A stretch of 51,932 bases of DNA, from NCBI GenBank assembly GCA_026989455.1, contig JALSJH010000074.1, positions 1-51,932 of the forward strand, given 5' to 3'. The translations under genes and the position numbers were made by a program. The notes beneath the pieces were generated by a model. It had not been told where the DNA came from, made no database searches, and was given only the letters and a program-made list of their open reading frames with translations. Below are positions 24,585-34,852 of the stretch, piece after piece; position 1 is the stretch's first letter; each line of letters opens with the position of its first letter. The DNA is from Chromatiales bacterium. GTDB taxonomy: Bacteria; Pseudomonadota; Gammaproteobacteria; RBG-16-57-12.

Positions 24585-25334
24585 TTAAGGTTGCAGACGG
24601 TCGGCATCCAGACGACGAATCGCCAATACCAGAAAAGAGAAAATGAAGAGTAAGAAATAGGCGATATCAGCACTGTTAACGACCCCCCTTAAAAGTGGTT
24701 GCAAGTGGTGCAGCATCGAGAGATAGGCCAACACCCCGTTGGGGTCACTGTTGCTTGCCCAGTTGATAATCCACAGCAGTAACAGCGCGCCAAAGGTGAT
24801 AACCGCCGCAACCGTGGGGTGGCGGGTGAGGCTGGAGATGTAGAGGCCGATGGCGGAGAAGCTTGCCAGCATGAGGGCAAGGCCGAGCAGCCCTGCGGCC
24901 AACATGCCGATATCCAGTTCGCCACCCAGCAGCAGGGAGAGTGGCATCAGTGCGATTAACACCACCATGATCAACATAAAGCTGAGAATGCCCAGATATT
25001 TTCCAATTACAATCTCACTCATGGAGATCGGTGCAGAGAAGAGCAGTGGCAGTGTCTGGTTACGGCGCTCTTCACTGATGAGGCGCATGGTGAGCAGGGG
25101 GACGACCAGCAGCAATACAATGGCCGCATTGCCTAGGAGTGGGGCGACAATGATTTCGGTGGTTCCTGGTGCGTTTTCGAGCAGCGCGATTTGTGCCTGC
25201 CACTGGAGAAAGGTATCGAGCTGAGAGAGAAACATAAAGCCTAAAATCAGTTGAACAACGGCTAATATTGCCCACGCGAGGGGTGATAAAAATAGGCTGC
25301 GCAGTTCACGCCCAGCCAAGGTGAATATCATCAT
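24585..25334 (-). CDS. ABC transporter permease, GldF/ABC-2 type
   Basis: 249 residues with six membrane helices. The N-terminus FTLAGRELRSLFLSPLAWAI and the segment LTMRLISEERRNQTLPLLFS followed by SAPISMSEIVIGKYLG are typical of ABC-2 permeases of the GldF/NosY-like group. It would form the membrane channel for the ATPase encoded directly upstream, whose stop it overlaps by 4 bp (ATGA). The substrate is unknown. Confidence 0.85.
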   Translation of the reverse strand: MMIFTLAGRELRSLFLSPLAWAILAVVQLILGFMFLSQLDTFLQWQAQIALLENAPGTTEIIVAPLLGNAAIVLLLVVPLLTMRLISEERRNQTLPLLFSAPISMSEIVIGKYLGILSFMLIMVVLIALMPLSLLLGGELDIGMLAAGLLGLALMLASFSAIGLYISSLTRHPTVAAVITFGALLLLWIINWASNSDPNGVLAYLSMLHHLQPLLRGVVNSADIAYFLLFIFSFLVLAIRRLDADRLQP

Positions 25335-26290
25335 GGTTGGGTGGCCTCAGCATGATGGGGTTCGCGGCAGGTGAGATCGACAAAGACCTCTTCTAAGCTC
25401 ATGCGTTCAGGGGTTAGCTCATAGACTCCCCACCCTTCGCTTACCGAGGTGTTGACCAAACTTTCTGTTGGATCTTGCTCGGCTAAAAAATGAATTCGTC
25501 GCGTATTTTCATCTACCGATTCAACCTCCTGAACCCCCGTTAGTGAGAGTAATTCAGTGGTTGATGGCGGGCGCTTGAAGCGTAGCAATAGAGCGGTGGT
25601 TTGCATCCGTTGGCTCAAGTTTTCTATGCTGTCATTGAAGACAAGCTCGCCCTGATTGATGATCTGTACACGGTCACAGGTGGCTTGCACCTCAGGTAGA
25701 ATATGGGTGGAAAGAATGACACTGTGCGTTTGACCCAAGTCACGAATAAGTTGTCTGATTTCACGGATCTGGATGGGGTCGAGGCCAACGGTAGGTTCAT
25801 CAAGCAGTACTAACGCGGGGCTGTGGATAATCGCTTGGGCAATGCCGACCCGCTGCTGGTAACCCTTGGATAGGTTAGCAATCAGCCGTCTTCCCATCTG
25901 CTCAAGGCCACAGCGTTGCTTGCAGTTATCCACGGCGGCACTGATGTGCGGCTTGGCAATGCGATTGAGTCGTGCCGCGTAGTTGAGGTATTCATCAACG
26001 GTAAGCTCTTTATAGAGCGGCGGATTTTCAGGTAAAAACCCTAGGGCTGCTTTGGCCTGCTTGGGTTCATTTAATATATCGTAGCCATCAATGGTTACAC
26101 TGCCCGAAGTGGGCGCTAGATTGCCGGTGATCATCTTCATGGTGGTGGACTTGCCGGCACCGTTGGGGCCAAGGAAGCCGAGGACTTCGCCACGCTTGAG
26201 AGAGAAGCTAATTTCATCAACCGCTTTAATCGGCCCATAGTGACGAGAAAGCGCGTTGACTTGTAATAACGGTGCTGTGGGTTGATCCAT
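25331..26290 (-). CDS. ABC transporter ATPase, GldA-like
   Basis: 319 residues. One ABC domain: Walker A GPNGAGKST (about 40-48), a Q-loop region with LPENPPLYKELTVDEYL, signature LSKGYQQRVGIAQ, Walker B VLLDEPTVGLD and the H-loop ILSTHILPE. The C-terminal extension of about 90 residues is the usual one for GldA/NatA-like export ATPases. First gene of the five-gene operon ending with mutM; divergent from hyuA across 92 bp. It supplies energy for the GldF-like permease. Confidence 0.88.
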   Translation of the reverse strand: MDQPTAPLLQVNALSRHYGPIKAVDEISFSLKRGEVLGFLGPNGAGKSTTMKMITGNLAPTSGSVTIDGYDILNEPKQAKAALGFLPENPPLYKELTVDEYLNYAARLNRIAKPHISAAVDNCKQRCGLEQMGRRLIANLSKGYQQRVGIAQAIIHSPALVLLDEPTVGLDPIQIREIRQLIRDLGQTHSVILSTHILPEVQATCDRVQIINQGELVFNDSIENLSQRMQTTALLLRFKRPPSTTELLSLTGVQEVESVDENTRRIHFLAEQDPTESLVNTSVSEGWGVYELTPERMSLEEVFVDLTCREPHHAEATQP

Positions 26291-26382
26291 TTTTTAAGTT
26301 TACTGATCAGGTTGAGATTGGTTTTCTATGATAGATTGGAACATCAAAAGTTCATAGTCTTAACTGAGTGAAGAGAGAGAAA

Positions 26383-28341
26383 ATGTGGCTAGGCATTGAC
26401 ACTGGGGGCACGTTTACCGATTTCCTGTTATTCGATGGCGAACAGCTGCGGGTGCATAAGGTGCTTTCAACGCCCGCTGCACCCGAGGTGGCGATCATAC
26501 AAGGTATCGAAGATCTCGGGCTGAGTGACCGAGAGAGTTTGGAGAGGCTCGTGATCGTACACGGCTCCACAGTAGCCACCAATGCGGTGCTGGAGGGGAA
26601 GGGTGTTCGGACTGTTTACATCACCAATTATGGCCTAGCTGACCTACTGACGATTGGCCGACAAAATCGTGCTGAGCTCTACAACTTTTCACCGCAACCC
26701 CGCTCTGCTCCGGTGCCGAGGGATCTCTGTCTGGAGGTTGGCGGGCGTTTGGCTGCGGATGGTCGTGTGGTCGAAGGGCTGACGGATGCAGAGCTGGAAC
26801 GCTTGCGCCAACAGCTGCGGGTACTTAACCCTGAAGCGGTGGCGATTAACCTGCTCTTCTCATTTGTTGATGATCAATTTGAGCAGCGAATCGAGGCGAT
26901 TATTCCTGATGGGATTTTTGTCTCCCGTTCATCCCGCATCCTGCCCGAATATCGTGAGTATGAGCGCGGCTTGGCCACCTGGTTAAATGCCTGGGTTGGG
27001 CCGTTGATGCAGCGCTACCTCACCCGTCTCAGGGGATCACTGGATGTGGCGACTCTCTCGGTGATGCAGAGTTCTGGTGGGACGATTGATATCGATCAGG
27101 CTGCGAGTAGAGCGGTGCATCTGCTGCTGTCAGGCCCCGCTGGGGGGCTGGCGGCGGCTAAGTTTATTGGTGAACAGACAGGTTGTGCGCGTATGCTGAC
27201 CTTCGATATGGGCGGAACCTCAACCGATGTTGCATTGGTTGATGGTGATATTGCACTCACCAATGAGGGGCGAATTGGCCCCTATCCGGTCGCGGTACCC
27301 ATGGTTGATATGCATACCATTGGTGCGGGGGGCGGCTCCATCGCCTCTATTGATGAGGGGGGTATGTTGCAAGTGGGGCCAGCATCGGCAGGGGCAGAGC
27401 CTGGCCCTGTCTGTTATGGCAATGGCGGGCGTGAGATAACGGTCAGTGATGCCAACCTGATTTTGGGTCGCTTATTACCCGATGCTTTTTTGGGGGGTGG
27501 TATGCGGTTAGATGTGGCTGCGGCTGAGCGTGAAATGGATCTTTTGGCAGCACGGATGGAGACGAGCCGAGTGGTAGCGGCGCAGGGTGTTATTGATGTT
27601 GCCAATGAGCATATGGCACGAGCGCTGCGGGTGATGTCGGTGCAGCGGGGCGTTGATCCTCGTTCGTTAACGCTGACATCATTTGGCGGAGCCGGTGGGT
27701 TGCATGTTTGCGCACTTGCAGACTCTTTAGGTATGGATCGAGCCATGGTGCCCCTTCACGCAGGAGTGCTCTCTGCACTGGGTATGCTGGTGGCTCCAAA
27801 ACAGCGCTGGCTTTCCCGTACTTTGAATCAGCTGTTATCAGAAATAACGCCCTCTGTGGTTGAGCAGCTTTACAGTGAAATGGCAGAAGATGGTCGTGCA
27901 GAGTTAATAGTTGAAGGTGTTTTGGACGAGCAAATTATGGTGAGCTATAGTGTGGATGTACGCTACCATGGACAAAATGCCTACTTAAACATCCCATGGG
28001 GTTCCCGTGAGCAGCTGGCAGTGCAATTTCATCAACGGCACCAGCAGCGCCTTGGGCATGTGCTGGATCTTCCGATTGAAGTGGTTAATCTGCGGGTAAA
28101 AGTAGATTGTGAGGTTGATCGACCACAATTCCCGCAGCCGGATTTATCACCACTCCCTACGCCCGTGGTGAACAGTGCTGGGGTGGCGCTGTGGCAACGC
28201 GAACAGTTGTCTGTCGATCAGGTTATTCAGGGGCCAGCTTTAATCAGTGACCCGGTTTCAACTACGTATCTGGCCGCTGGCTGGTGTTGCCATAAAGATT
28301 GTTTGGGTCATCTGTGGCTCCAGGCGGGGCTTGAAAATTGA
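26383..28341 (+). CDS. Hydantoinase/oxoprolinase family protein (HyuA-like)
   Basis: 652 residues from the ATG at 26383, preceded by GAGAGAG; a GTG at 26368 would add five residues. The N-terminal actin-like ATPase motif GIDTGGTFTDF is perfect, followed by VHGSTVATNAVLEG, then SGPAGGLAAAKFIG and LTFDMGGTSTDVALVDG in the HyuA core, and a C-terminal beta domain. Members cleave 5-oxoproline or N-methylhydantoin with ATP, or belong to acetone carboxylase, usually with a HyuB partner. No HyuB is adjacent, so the substrate cannot be stated. Confidence 0.85.
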   Translation: MWLGIDTGGTFTDFLLFDGEQLRVHKVLSTPAAPEVAIIQGIEDLGLSDRESLERLVIVHGSTVATNAVLEGKGVRTVYITNYGLADLLTIGRQNRAELYNFSPQPRSAPVPRDLCLEVGGRLAADGRVVEGLTDAELERLRQQLRVLNPEAVAINLLFSFVDDQFEQRIEAIIPDGIFVSRSSRILPEYREYERGLATWLNAWVGPLMQRYLTRLRGSLDVATLSVMQSSGGTIDIDQAASRAVHLLLSGPAGGLAAAKFIGEQTGCARMLTFDMGGTSTDVALVDGDIALTNEGRIGPYPVAVPMVDMHTIGAGGGSIASIDEGGMLQVGPASAGAEPGPVCYGNGGREITVSDANLILGRLLPDAFLGGGMRLDVAAAEREMDLLAARMETSRVVAAQGVIDVANEHMARALRVMSVQRGVDPRSLTLTSFGGAGGLHVCALADSLGMDRAMVPLHAGVLSALGMLVAPKQRWLSRTLNQLLSEITPSVVEQLYSEMAEDGRAELIVEGVLDEQIMVSYSVDVRYHGQNAYLNIPWGSREQLAVQFHQRHQQRLGHVLDLPIEVVNLRVKVDCEVDRPQFPQPDLSPLPTPVVNSAGVALWQREQLSVDQVIQGPALISDPVSTTYLAAGWCCHKDCLGHLWLQAGLEN

Positions 28342-28363
28342 TAGGCAATAAGGTGTTAACTAA

Positions 28364-28708
28364 ATGAGCAATAAACCTAAAATCAAGAAAGATGAACTCT
28401 ATCAACTATTGCGGATTGGCCATGTTGCCGAGTTTAACCAACGTATGGCGGCCGGCGAAAGCTGCGACCTCACTGGGTGTGATTTTCGTGGCTTAGACCT
28501 GCGCGAAATGAATGCACAGGGTCTCGACCTGAGTAATGGCTACTTTCGACAGACAGACTTACGTGGTGTCGATCTTCACGATACGCGCCTGGAGGGAGCT
28601 AGCATCCATGGCGCGATGATCTCGGGTGCTTATTTTCCTAAGGCGCTGAGCAGTGATGAAATCGCGCTTTCACTCGTCCACGGGACTCGAATGCGTTATG
28701 GCGACTAA
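28364..28708 (+). CDS. Small pentapeptide-repeat protein
   Basis: 114 residues without signal peptide or membrane helix. After a basic, helical N-terminus (KKDELYQLLRIGHVAEFNQR) come about eight pentapeptide units of the A(D/N)Lxx type, including CDFRGLDLREMNAQGLDL, then TDLRGVDLHDTRLEGASIHG. Such repeats form a right-handed quadrilateral beta-helix used as a protein or DNA-mimic surface. The number of units is too small for a gyrase-protection type dimer to be assumed. It starts 22 bp after hyuA and may be co-transcribed. Function unknown. Confidence 0.82.
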   Translation: MSNKPKIKKDELYQLLRIGHVAEFNQRMAAGESCDLTGCDFRGLDLREMNAQGLDLSNGYFRQTDLRGVDLHDTRLEGASIHGAMISGAYFPKALSSDEIALSLVHGTRMRYGD

Positions 28709-28714
28709 CGGCTA

Positions 28715-28742
28715 TTGACAATGTAGGCTGATTCTGTAAGAT
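28715..28742 (+). promoter_or_regulatory. Sigma70-type promoter for rpmE
   Basis: Consensus -35 TTGACA (28715-28720), 16-bp spacer, -10 TAAGAT (28737-28742), then a 78-bp leader before the rpmE ATG. The -35 is perfect and the -10 matches at four of six positions. Confidence 0.6.
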
Positions 28743-28820
28743 ACGCGGTTCTTGTTATGTGGTGCTTGGCGTAGTGCTCAGGTGGCGGCGTAACCCAAAG
28801 AATATTATGAGGGCATCAAA

Positions 28821-29021
28821 ATGAAGGCTGATATTCATCCAGCATACGAAGAGATCACAGTAAGCTGCAGCTGTGGCAATAGTTTCAAGACACGTTCTAC
28901 GATGTCGAAAGATTTGTCGCTAGAGGTTTGCTCTGCTTGTCATCCGTTCTACACGGGTAAGCAGCGACTGGTCGATACGGCGGGTCGTGTTGATAAGTTC
29001 CGTCAAAAATACGGAATGTAA
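28821..29021 (+). CDS. rpmE: 50S ribosomal protein L31, zinc-binding form
   Basis: 66 residues. The zinc ligands C16 and C18 (CSCGNSF) and C37 and C40 ([11 protein letters not shown]) are all kept, so this is the zinc-dependent C+ paralogue rather than the zinc-free YkgM type. L31 sits in the bridge between the ribosomal subunits. A consensus promoter and a strong terminator flank the gene, so it is probably transcribed alone. A YkgM-type duplicate, if any, is outside the window. Confidence 0.96.
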   Translation: MKADIHPAYEEITVSCSCGNSFKTRSTMSKDLSLEVCSACHPFYTGKQRLVDTAGRVDKFRQKYGM

Positions 29022-29047
29022 TCAGCCTTCATTTCGGCTGTTATACG

Positions 29048-29079
29048 AAAAGGCGCCCATGTGGCGCCTTTTTTCTTTT
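29048..29079 (+). terminator. Rho-independent terminator after rpmE
   Basis: Perfect stem GGCGCC (29052-29057) / GGCGCC (29063-29068), 5-nt loop, A run before and a TTTTTTCTTTT tail after. It is 27 bp past the rpmE stop. Confidence 0.92.
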
Positions 29080-29178
29080 AGGCTACACAAATTACCAGTT
29101 TGAGATCCATTATGAAATATTCAATTGTGACGCTAACAGGCGTACTTATCGAACCTTATAGTGAAAGGAACAACCGCC

Positions 29179-30429
29179 ATGACTAAAGAGCTGAAACAGG
29201 CTGCGCTTGATTATCACGCTTTACCGGCACCCGGAAAAATCGGTATTGCGATTACCAAACCCTGTGAAAGTCAGCTTGATCTCTCACTGGCGTATACCCC
29301 CGGTGTTGCAGAGCCTGTAAGAGCCATTGCTGCGGATAAAGAGAGCGCTTACAAATATACGATCAAAGGGAATTTGGTTGCGGTAGTGACCGATGGCACA
29401 GCAGTTTTAGGATTGGGCAATGTGGGCGCGCTGGCTGGAAAGCCGGTGATGGAGGGTAAGGCAGTTTTATTTAAGCGTTTTGCAAATATCGACGTGTTTG
29501 ATATTGAGGTTGATAGTGAGACCCCTGAGCAGTTTATCGAGACGGTTGAGCGTATTGCGAGCACTTTTGGTGGCATCAATCTGGAAGATATTGCGGCACC
29601 GCACTGTTTTGAGATTGAAAAACGCCTGGTTGAAAAACTGGATATTCCGGTTTTTCATGATGATCAGCACGGCACGGCCATTATTATCGCCGCTGGTTTG
29701 ATGAATGCGTTGGAGCTGCAAGGCAAGGCGATTGAGACGGCTAAAATTGTCTGTCTCGGTGCGGGTGCGGCCGGTATCGCTTCCATGAGGCTATTAATTT
29801 CACTGGGCGCGCAACGGGAAAACCTGCGCTTGATTGACCGACAGGGTGTGATTCGTAGCGCACGTAGTGGTTTAAATGAATATAAGCAGGCATTCGCCAT
29901 CGAAACGGATGATGTGACGCTTGAGGATGCCATGAATAATGCAGATGTTTTTATTGGTGTCTCTGGGCCGAATCTGGTGAGTAAAGAGATGTTGGCCAGC
30001 ATGGCAGATAACCCCACTGTTTTTGCACTCTCAAACCCAGATCCCGAAATCAGCCCTGAGCTCGCGCACTCGGTGCGTAGTGATTTGATTATGGCGACCG
30101 GTCGCAGTGACTACCCGAATCAGGTGAATAATGTCCTGGGGTTCCCGTTTATTTTTCGGGGTGCTTTGGATGTTCGAGCCAGAATGATCAATGAAGAGAT
30201 GAAGGTAGCTGCGGTGAAGGCACTCTGTGCGTTAGCTCACGAGCCTGTGCCAGACGAGGTGTTGAAAGCTTATCAGGTCGAAGCTATGAGTTTTGGTGCG
30301 GATTACATTATTCCTAAACCAATGGACGCTCGTTTGATGGATTATGTGGCCAGTGCAGTTGCGCAGGCGGCGGTGGAGAGCGGTGTTGCAGCTCTCCCTT
30401 ATCCTGACCACTATCCCCCCGCTTTGTGA
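29179..30429 (+). CDS. Malic enzyme (oxaloacetate-decarboxylating), short form
   Basis: 416 residues from the ATG at 29179, with AAAGGAA nine bases upstream; a GTG at 29161 is less likely. It converts malate to pyruvate and CO2 with NAD(P)H formation. Motifs SLAYTPGVAEPV, TDGTAVLGLGNVG, FHDDQHGTAIIIAAGL and GAGAAGIASMRLL (nucleotide-binding) fit the malic domain of MaeB, but the C-terminal phosphotransacetylase-like domain of long MaeB is absent. Cofactor preference cannot be read with certainty. It could feed pyruvate from the TCA cycle. It converges on mrcA with only 4 bp between the stops. Confidence 0.92.
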   Translation: MTKELKQAALDYHALPAPGKIGIAITKPCESQLDLSLAYTPGVAEPVRAIAADKESAYKYTIKGNLVAVVTDGTAVLGLGNVGALAGKPVMEGKAVLFKRFANIDVFDIEVDSETPEQFIETVERIASTFGGINLEDIAAPHCFEIEKRLVEKLDIPVFHDDQHGTAIIIAAGLMNALELQGKAIETAKIVCLGAGAAGIASMRLLISLGAQRENLRLIDRQGVIRSARSGLNEYKQAFAIETDDVTLEDAMNNADVFIGVSGPNLVSKEMLASMADNPTVFALSNPDPEISPELAHSVRSDLIMATGRSDYPNQVNNVLGFPFIFRGALDVRARMINEEMKVAAVKALCALAHEPVPDEVLKAYQVEAMSFGADYIIPKPMDARLMDYVASAVAQAAVESGVAALPYPDHYPPAL

Positions 30430-30433
30430 TGTA

Positions 30434-32848
30434 CTAAAACAGTTCATCAGCTCCTTCGTTAAGAGGGGCCGAGTCGGCACTGTTATCACCTTCCGTGGTC
30501 GCGTTCATGGTGGCTGTGGGAGGAGAGGCGACCTCCTTGGGGGCGAATTCTGCGCGAAATGTTTCAAATATCGCTTTACTATCACTGCTGTGGGCGAGTT
30601 TGCCACTGACCGGATCAATCCGTACCGTCAACATGCCGGGCGGTTGTGGTAGATCCATGTTGGGAATGCCGCGCAGCGCCTCTTCCATATAGTCGATCCA
30701 CATGGGCAGTGCGGTACGCCCACCTGTCTCTCCGTGGCCGAGTGCTCGAGGTTGATCAAAGCCGACCCAGGCGGTGGCGACTTGTGATGGGCTATAACCC
30801 GAAAACCAGGCATCGAATTGATCATTGGTAGTGCCTGTTTTTCCATGCAGGTCATCTCGCCCTAGGCGTAGTGCTTGTCGCCCGGTTCCTCGTTTGACAA
30901 CATCTTTTAGAATAGAGCTGATTTGATAAATGGTTTGGGGTGATATTGCTTGAGATGAAAACGGCGTATCAACAGTTTTACGTTCATCGGGCAGGCAGTC
31001 GGTGCAGGCGAGTCGGGGTGATGCCTGATAGAGCAGTTCGTCACGGCCATTCATAACTTGCGAAATAAAATAGGGTTCCACCTTAAAACCCCCATTAGCA
31101 AATACCGCGTAACCGGTCGCTATTTCGAGGGGTGAGAAGGAGGCGCTGCCCAAGGCCAGTGATAGATCGCTAGGCAGATGGTCAGTATTGATGCCAAACC
31201 GCTTGCTGTAGTTGATGGCGTAGCGGATACCAATATCTTGAAGAACCCGTATCGATACGAGGTTTCGTGAGTGAATGAGCGCTTCTCGCATTCGGGTCGG
31301 GCCAAAGAATTTGCCGCTATAGTTTTCAGGTCGCCAGGTGGTTTCGAGGGCATCATCTTCAAATACTACGGGAGCATCATTAATTAGAGTGGCGGGTGTG
31401 TAGCCTTTATCTAATGCGGCTGTATAGAAGAAAGGTTTGAAGTTTGAGCCTGGCTGGCGCGCTCCTTGGAAGGCGCGATTAAACTTGCTGCGATAATAAT
31501 CATAGCCACCAACCAGTGCTTGGATGGCACCGCTGTTAGGGTTTAGCGCAACAAAAGCACCCTCTATTTCGGGTGTTTGTGCTAACGACCACTCGCCATT
31601 ATTTATCTGTTGAATTTCTACCACATCACCCGTGCTGAGTATATCGGTCGCCCTCTTCGGAATAGCGCCGCGATGCCCGCTCTGTTTATCAAGAGATCTT
31701 GCCCATTTTAAATTTTCCCAGGCAATATGGATCTCACCATCGAGCGGGTGTTGAAGTGTGGCACTGGTGTCGCTCACGTTGATAACGAGTGCGATGGTGA
31801 GTGGCTCATATGTTTTGTAACTTGAAAGTCTCTCTTTCAGCGCCTCTGGCTCAAGTTCGTCATCGATCCCTATATGATCAAGCGGGCCTCGATACCCTTT
31901 GCGGCGTTCATAGTTGAGCAGTGCATTCTGTAGTGCGTGATTAGCGGCAATTTGGCGGGTGCTGTTGAGGGTTGTGTAAACTTTCATTCCTTGGGTGTAT
32001 ATCTCCCTGCCGTACTGTTTATAGAGCTTAGAGCGCACCATTTCGGCAACGTAGGGTGCTGATACTTTGATCTGACTATGATGTAAGATAGCGTCATCAA
32101 TAGTGTCGGTGGCTTGTTGGTGTTCCTCTTGGGTGATGAAGCCGAGCTGATGCATGCGGCGTAACACATAATTTCGCCGCAATGTGGCTCGCGCTAAATT
32201 GGATATGGGATTGTAAGCAGAGGGCGCTTTGGGTAGTCCTGCCAGCATTGCCATCTGTGGCAGAGTGAGTTCATCAATTGGTTTTCCATAGTAGATATGT
32301 GATGCCGCACCGAACCCATAAGCACGATGGCCAAGAAATATCTTATTGATATAGAGCTCCAAAATCTCCTCTTTGCTGAGGGATTTCTCGATTTTCAAGG
32401 AGAGTAAGATCTCATTGAGCTTTCTTATGTAGGTTTTTTCCCGTGTCAGAAAATAGTTGCGAATAACCTGCATGGTAATGGTGCTACCACCCTGACTTTT
32501 TTCCCCGGTGAGCGCCAAAGAGTAGAGGGCGCGCATAATACCTTGGTAATCAACGCCAGGATGTTTAAAGAAACGGTCGTCTTCTGCCGCCAATATGGCA
32601 TTGATCATATTTTCCGGGGTATTTTCAAACTGGAGCGGTACGCGTTTTTTCTCACCATACTCCGCAATCAGCTTGCGGTCGTATGTGTAAATGCGCATGG
32701 GTACTTGAAGTTGCACCTCTTTAACGGAGTCGATGCTGGGAAGTTTTGGCATGACAACGAAGTAAATATAAGCGCTGACACCCAGAGCAATAACCAGTGT
32801 TAGCAAAAAAAATAGCTTGAGAAGCGGAATGATGAATTTTTTAACCAT
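30434..32848 (-). CDS. mrcA: Penicillin-binding protein 1A
   Basis: 804 residues. A short cytoplasmic tail and one membrane helix (residues about 8-30) are followed by a GT51 glycosyltransferase domain with EDDRFFKHPGVDYQGIMRA, where the first E is catalytic, and GGSTITMQVIRNYFLTREKT. The transpeptidase domain has SNFK (PGSNFKPFFYTAALD) with the nucleophilic Ser, HSRN and KTGTTN. An OB-like insert between the domains is expected for PBP1A. It is divergent from pilM, the standard gammaproteobacterial order. A 157-bp palindromic element ends 35 bp before its start, so its promoter lies in or beyond that element. Confidence 0.96.
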   Translation of the reverse strand: MVKKFIIPLLKLFFLLTLVIALGVSAYIYFVVMPKLPSIDSVKEVQLQVPMRIYTYDRKLIAEYGEKKRVPLQFENTPENMINAILAAEDDRFFKHPGVDYQGIMRALYSLALTGEKSQGGSTITMQVIRNYFLTREKTYIRKLNEILLSLKIEKSLSKEEILELYINKIFLGHRAYGFGAASHIYYGKPIDELTLPQMAMLAGLPKAPSAYNPISNLARATLRRNYVLRRMHQLGFITQEEHQQATDTIDDAILHHSQIKVSAPYVAEMVRSKLYKQYGREIYTQGMKVYTTLNSTRQIAANHALQNALLNYERRKGYRGPLDHIGIDDELEPEALKERLSSYKTYEPLTIALVINVSDTSATLQHPLDGEIHIAWENLKWARSLDKQSGHRGAIPKRATDILSTGDVVEIQQINNGEWSLAQTPEIEGAFVALNPNSGAIQALVGGYDYYRSKFNRAFQGARQPGSNFKPFFYTAALDKGYTPATLINDAPVVFEDDALETTWRPENYSGKFFGPTRMREALIHSRNLVSIRVLQDIGIRYAINYSKRFGINTDHLPSDLSLALGSASFSPLEIATGYAVFANGGFKVEPYFISQVMNGRDELLYQASPRLACTDCLPDERKTVDTPFSSQAISPQTIYQISSILKDVVKRGTGRQALRLGRDDLHGKTGTTNDQFDAWFSGYSPSQVATAWVGFDQPRALGHGETGGRTALPMWIDYMEEALRGIPNMDLPQPPGMLTVRIDPVSGKLAHSSDSKAIFETFRAEFAPKEVASPPTATMNATTEGDNSADSAPLNEGADELF

Positions 32849-32883
32849 TATGTGTCGTGACTCGAGGGTGGGTGCTACTCAGG

Positions 32884-33040
32884 GAAGCTCTGATCAAGTT
32901 ATGAATGTTTTATGCTGGCTGAAATTGCCCTCATTTATCCCGAAAATTGCACCAATAGAACAACTATTACTGCGCATTTCGGAACAAATGAGAGCGATTT
33001 CCTCTCAGCCTAAATTCATCCAGACTTAATCAGAGATTCC
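32884..33040 (+). mobile_element. Palindromic mobile element, copy 3 (157 bp)
   Basis: Full-length copy from GAAGCTCTGATCAAGTTATG to CTTAATCAGAGATTCC, flanked by TCAGG at 32879-32883 and 33041-33045. By eye it differs from copy 4 at about five positions. The arms meet at AATAG (32954-32958) / CTATT (32964-32968) with a 5-nt centre. It lies in the mrcA/pilM divergent region, 35 bp from the mrcA start and 163 bp from pilM. Confidence 0.92.
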
Positions 33041-34279
<1,239 letters not shown>

Positions 34280-34280
<1 letters not shown>

Positions 34281-34852
34281 TGGCAAGTATAAATCTTCTG
34301 CCGTGGCGAGAGAGTCAACGAAAAGAGAAACAGAAAGATTTTATCCAGTTGGCAGTCTTGGCCGCCATTCTAATGGCCGTCATTGTAGGTGCCGTACTGG
34401 TTCAGGTTAAAAGCTCAGTGGGCGCTCAGGAGTCGAGAAACAGCTATCTTGAGCGTGAAATAACTGTTTTCCAGGATATGATTGCGCAAATTAGAGTGCT
34501 GGAGGATGAGAAAGAGGGGCTGGTTCAGCGTATGGATGTGATTCAAAAGCTGCAGCGAAGCCGCCCCGGAATCGTCCATATGTTTGATGAGCTGGTTTTT
34601 GCCATTCCCGAGGGTGTCTATTTTACATCGGTGACCCGCAGCGGTAATGTTGTCACGATTGATGGACGAGCTCAGTCCAATGCTCGTGTGTCGAACTTTA
34701 TGAGAAACCTTGACGCTTCAATTTGGTTTGATGACCCACGCTTGATTGTGATTGATTCGTCAGGCAAAAAAGAACCCGGTCGAGGGCACCGTTTTTCACT
34801 GACAGTAAATCAGGTGGATGTTGTTGGGCATGAAGAGGAGGAGGAGAAATGA
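34280..34852 (+). CDS. pilN: Type IV pilus assembly protein PilN
   Basis: 190 residues. The conserved N-terminal INLLPWRE (residues 4-11), which binds PilM, is followed by one membrane helix (about 25-45), a coiled-coil stretch and a ferredoxin-like periplasmic domain. PilN pairs with PilO in the inner membrane. The start overlaps the pilM stop by one base and the stop overlaps pilO as ATGA. A Lys/Glu-rich end (EEEEEK) is seen. Confidence 0.96.
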
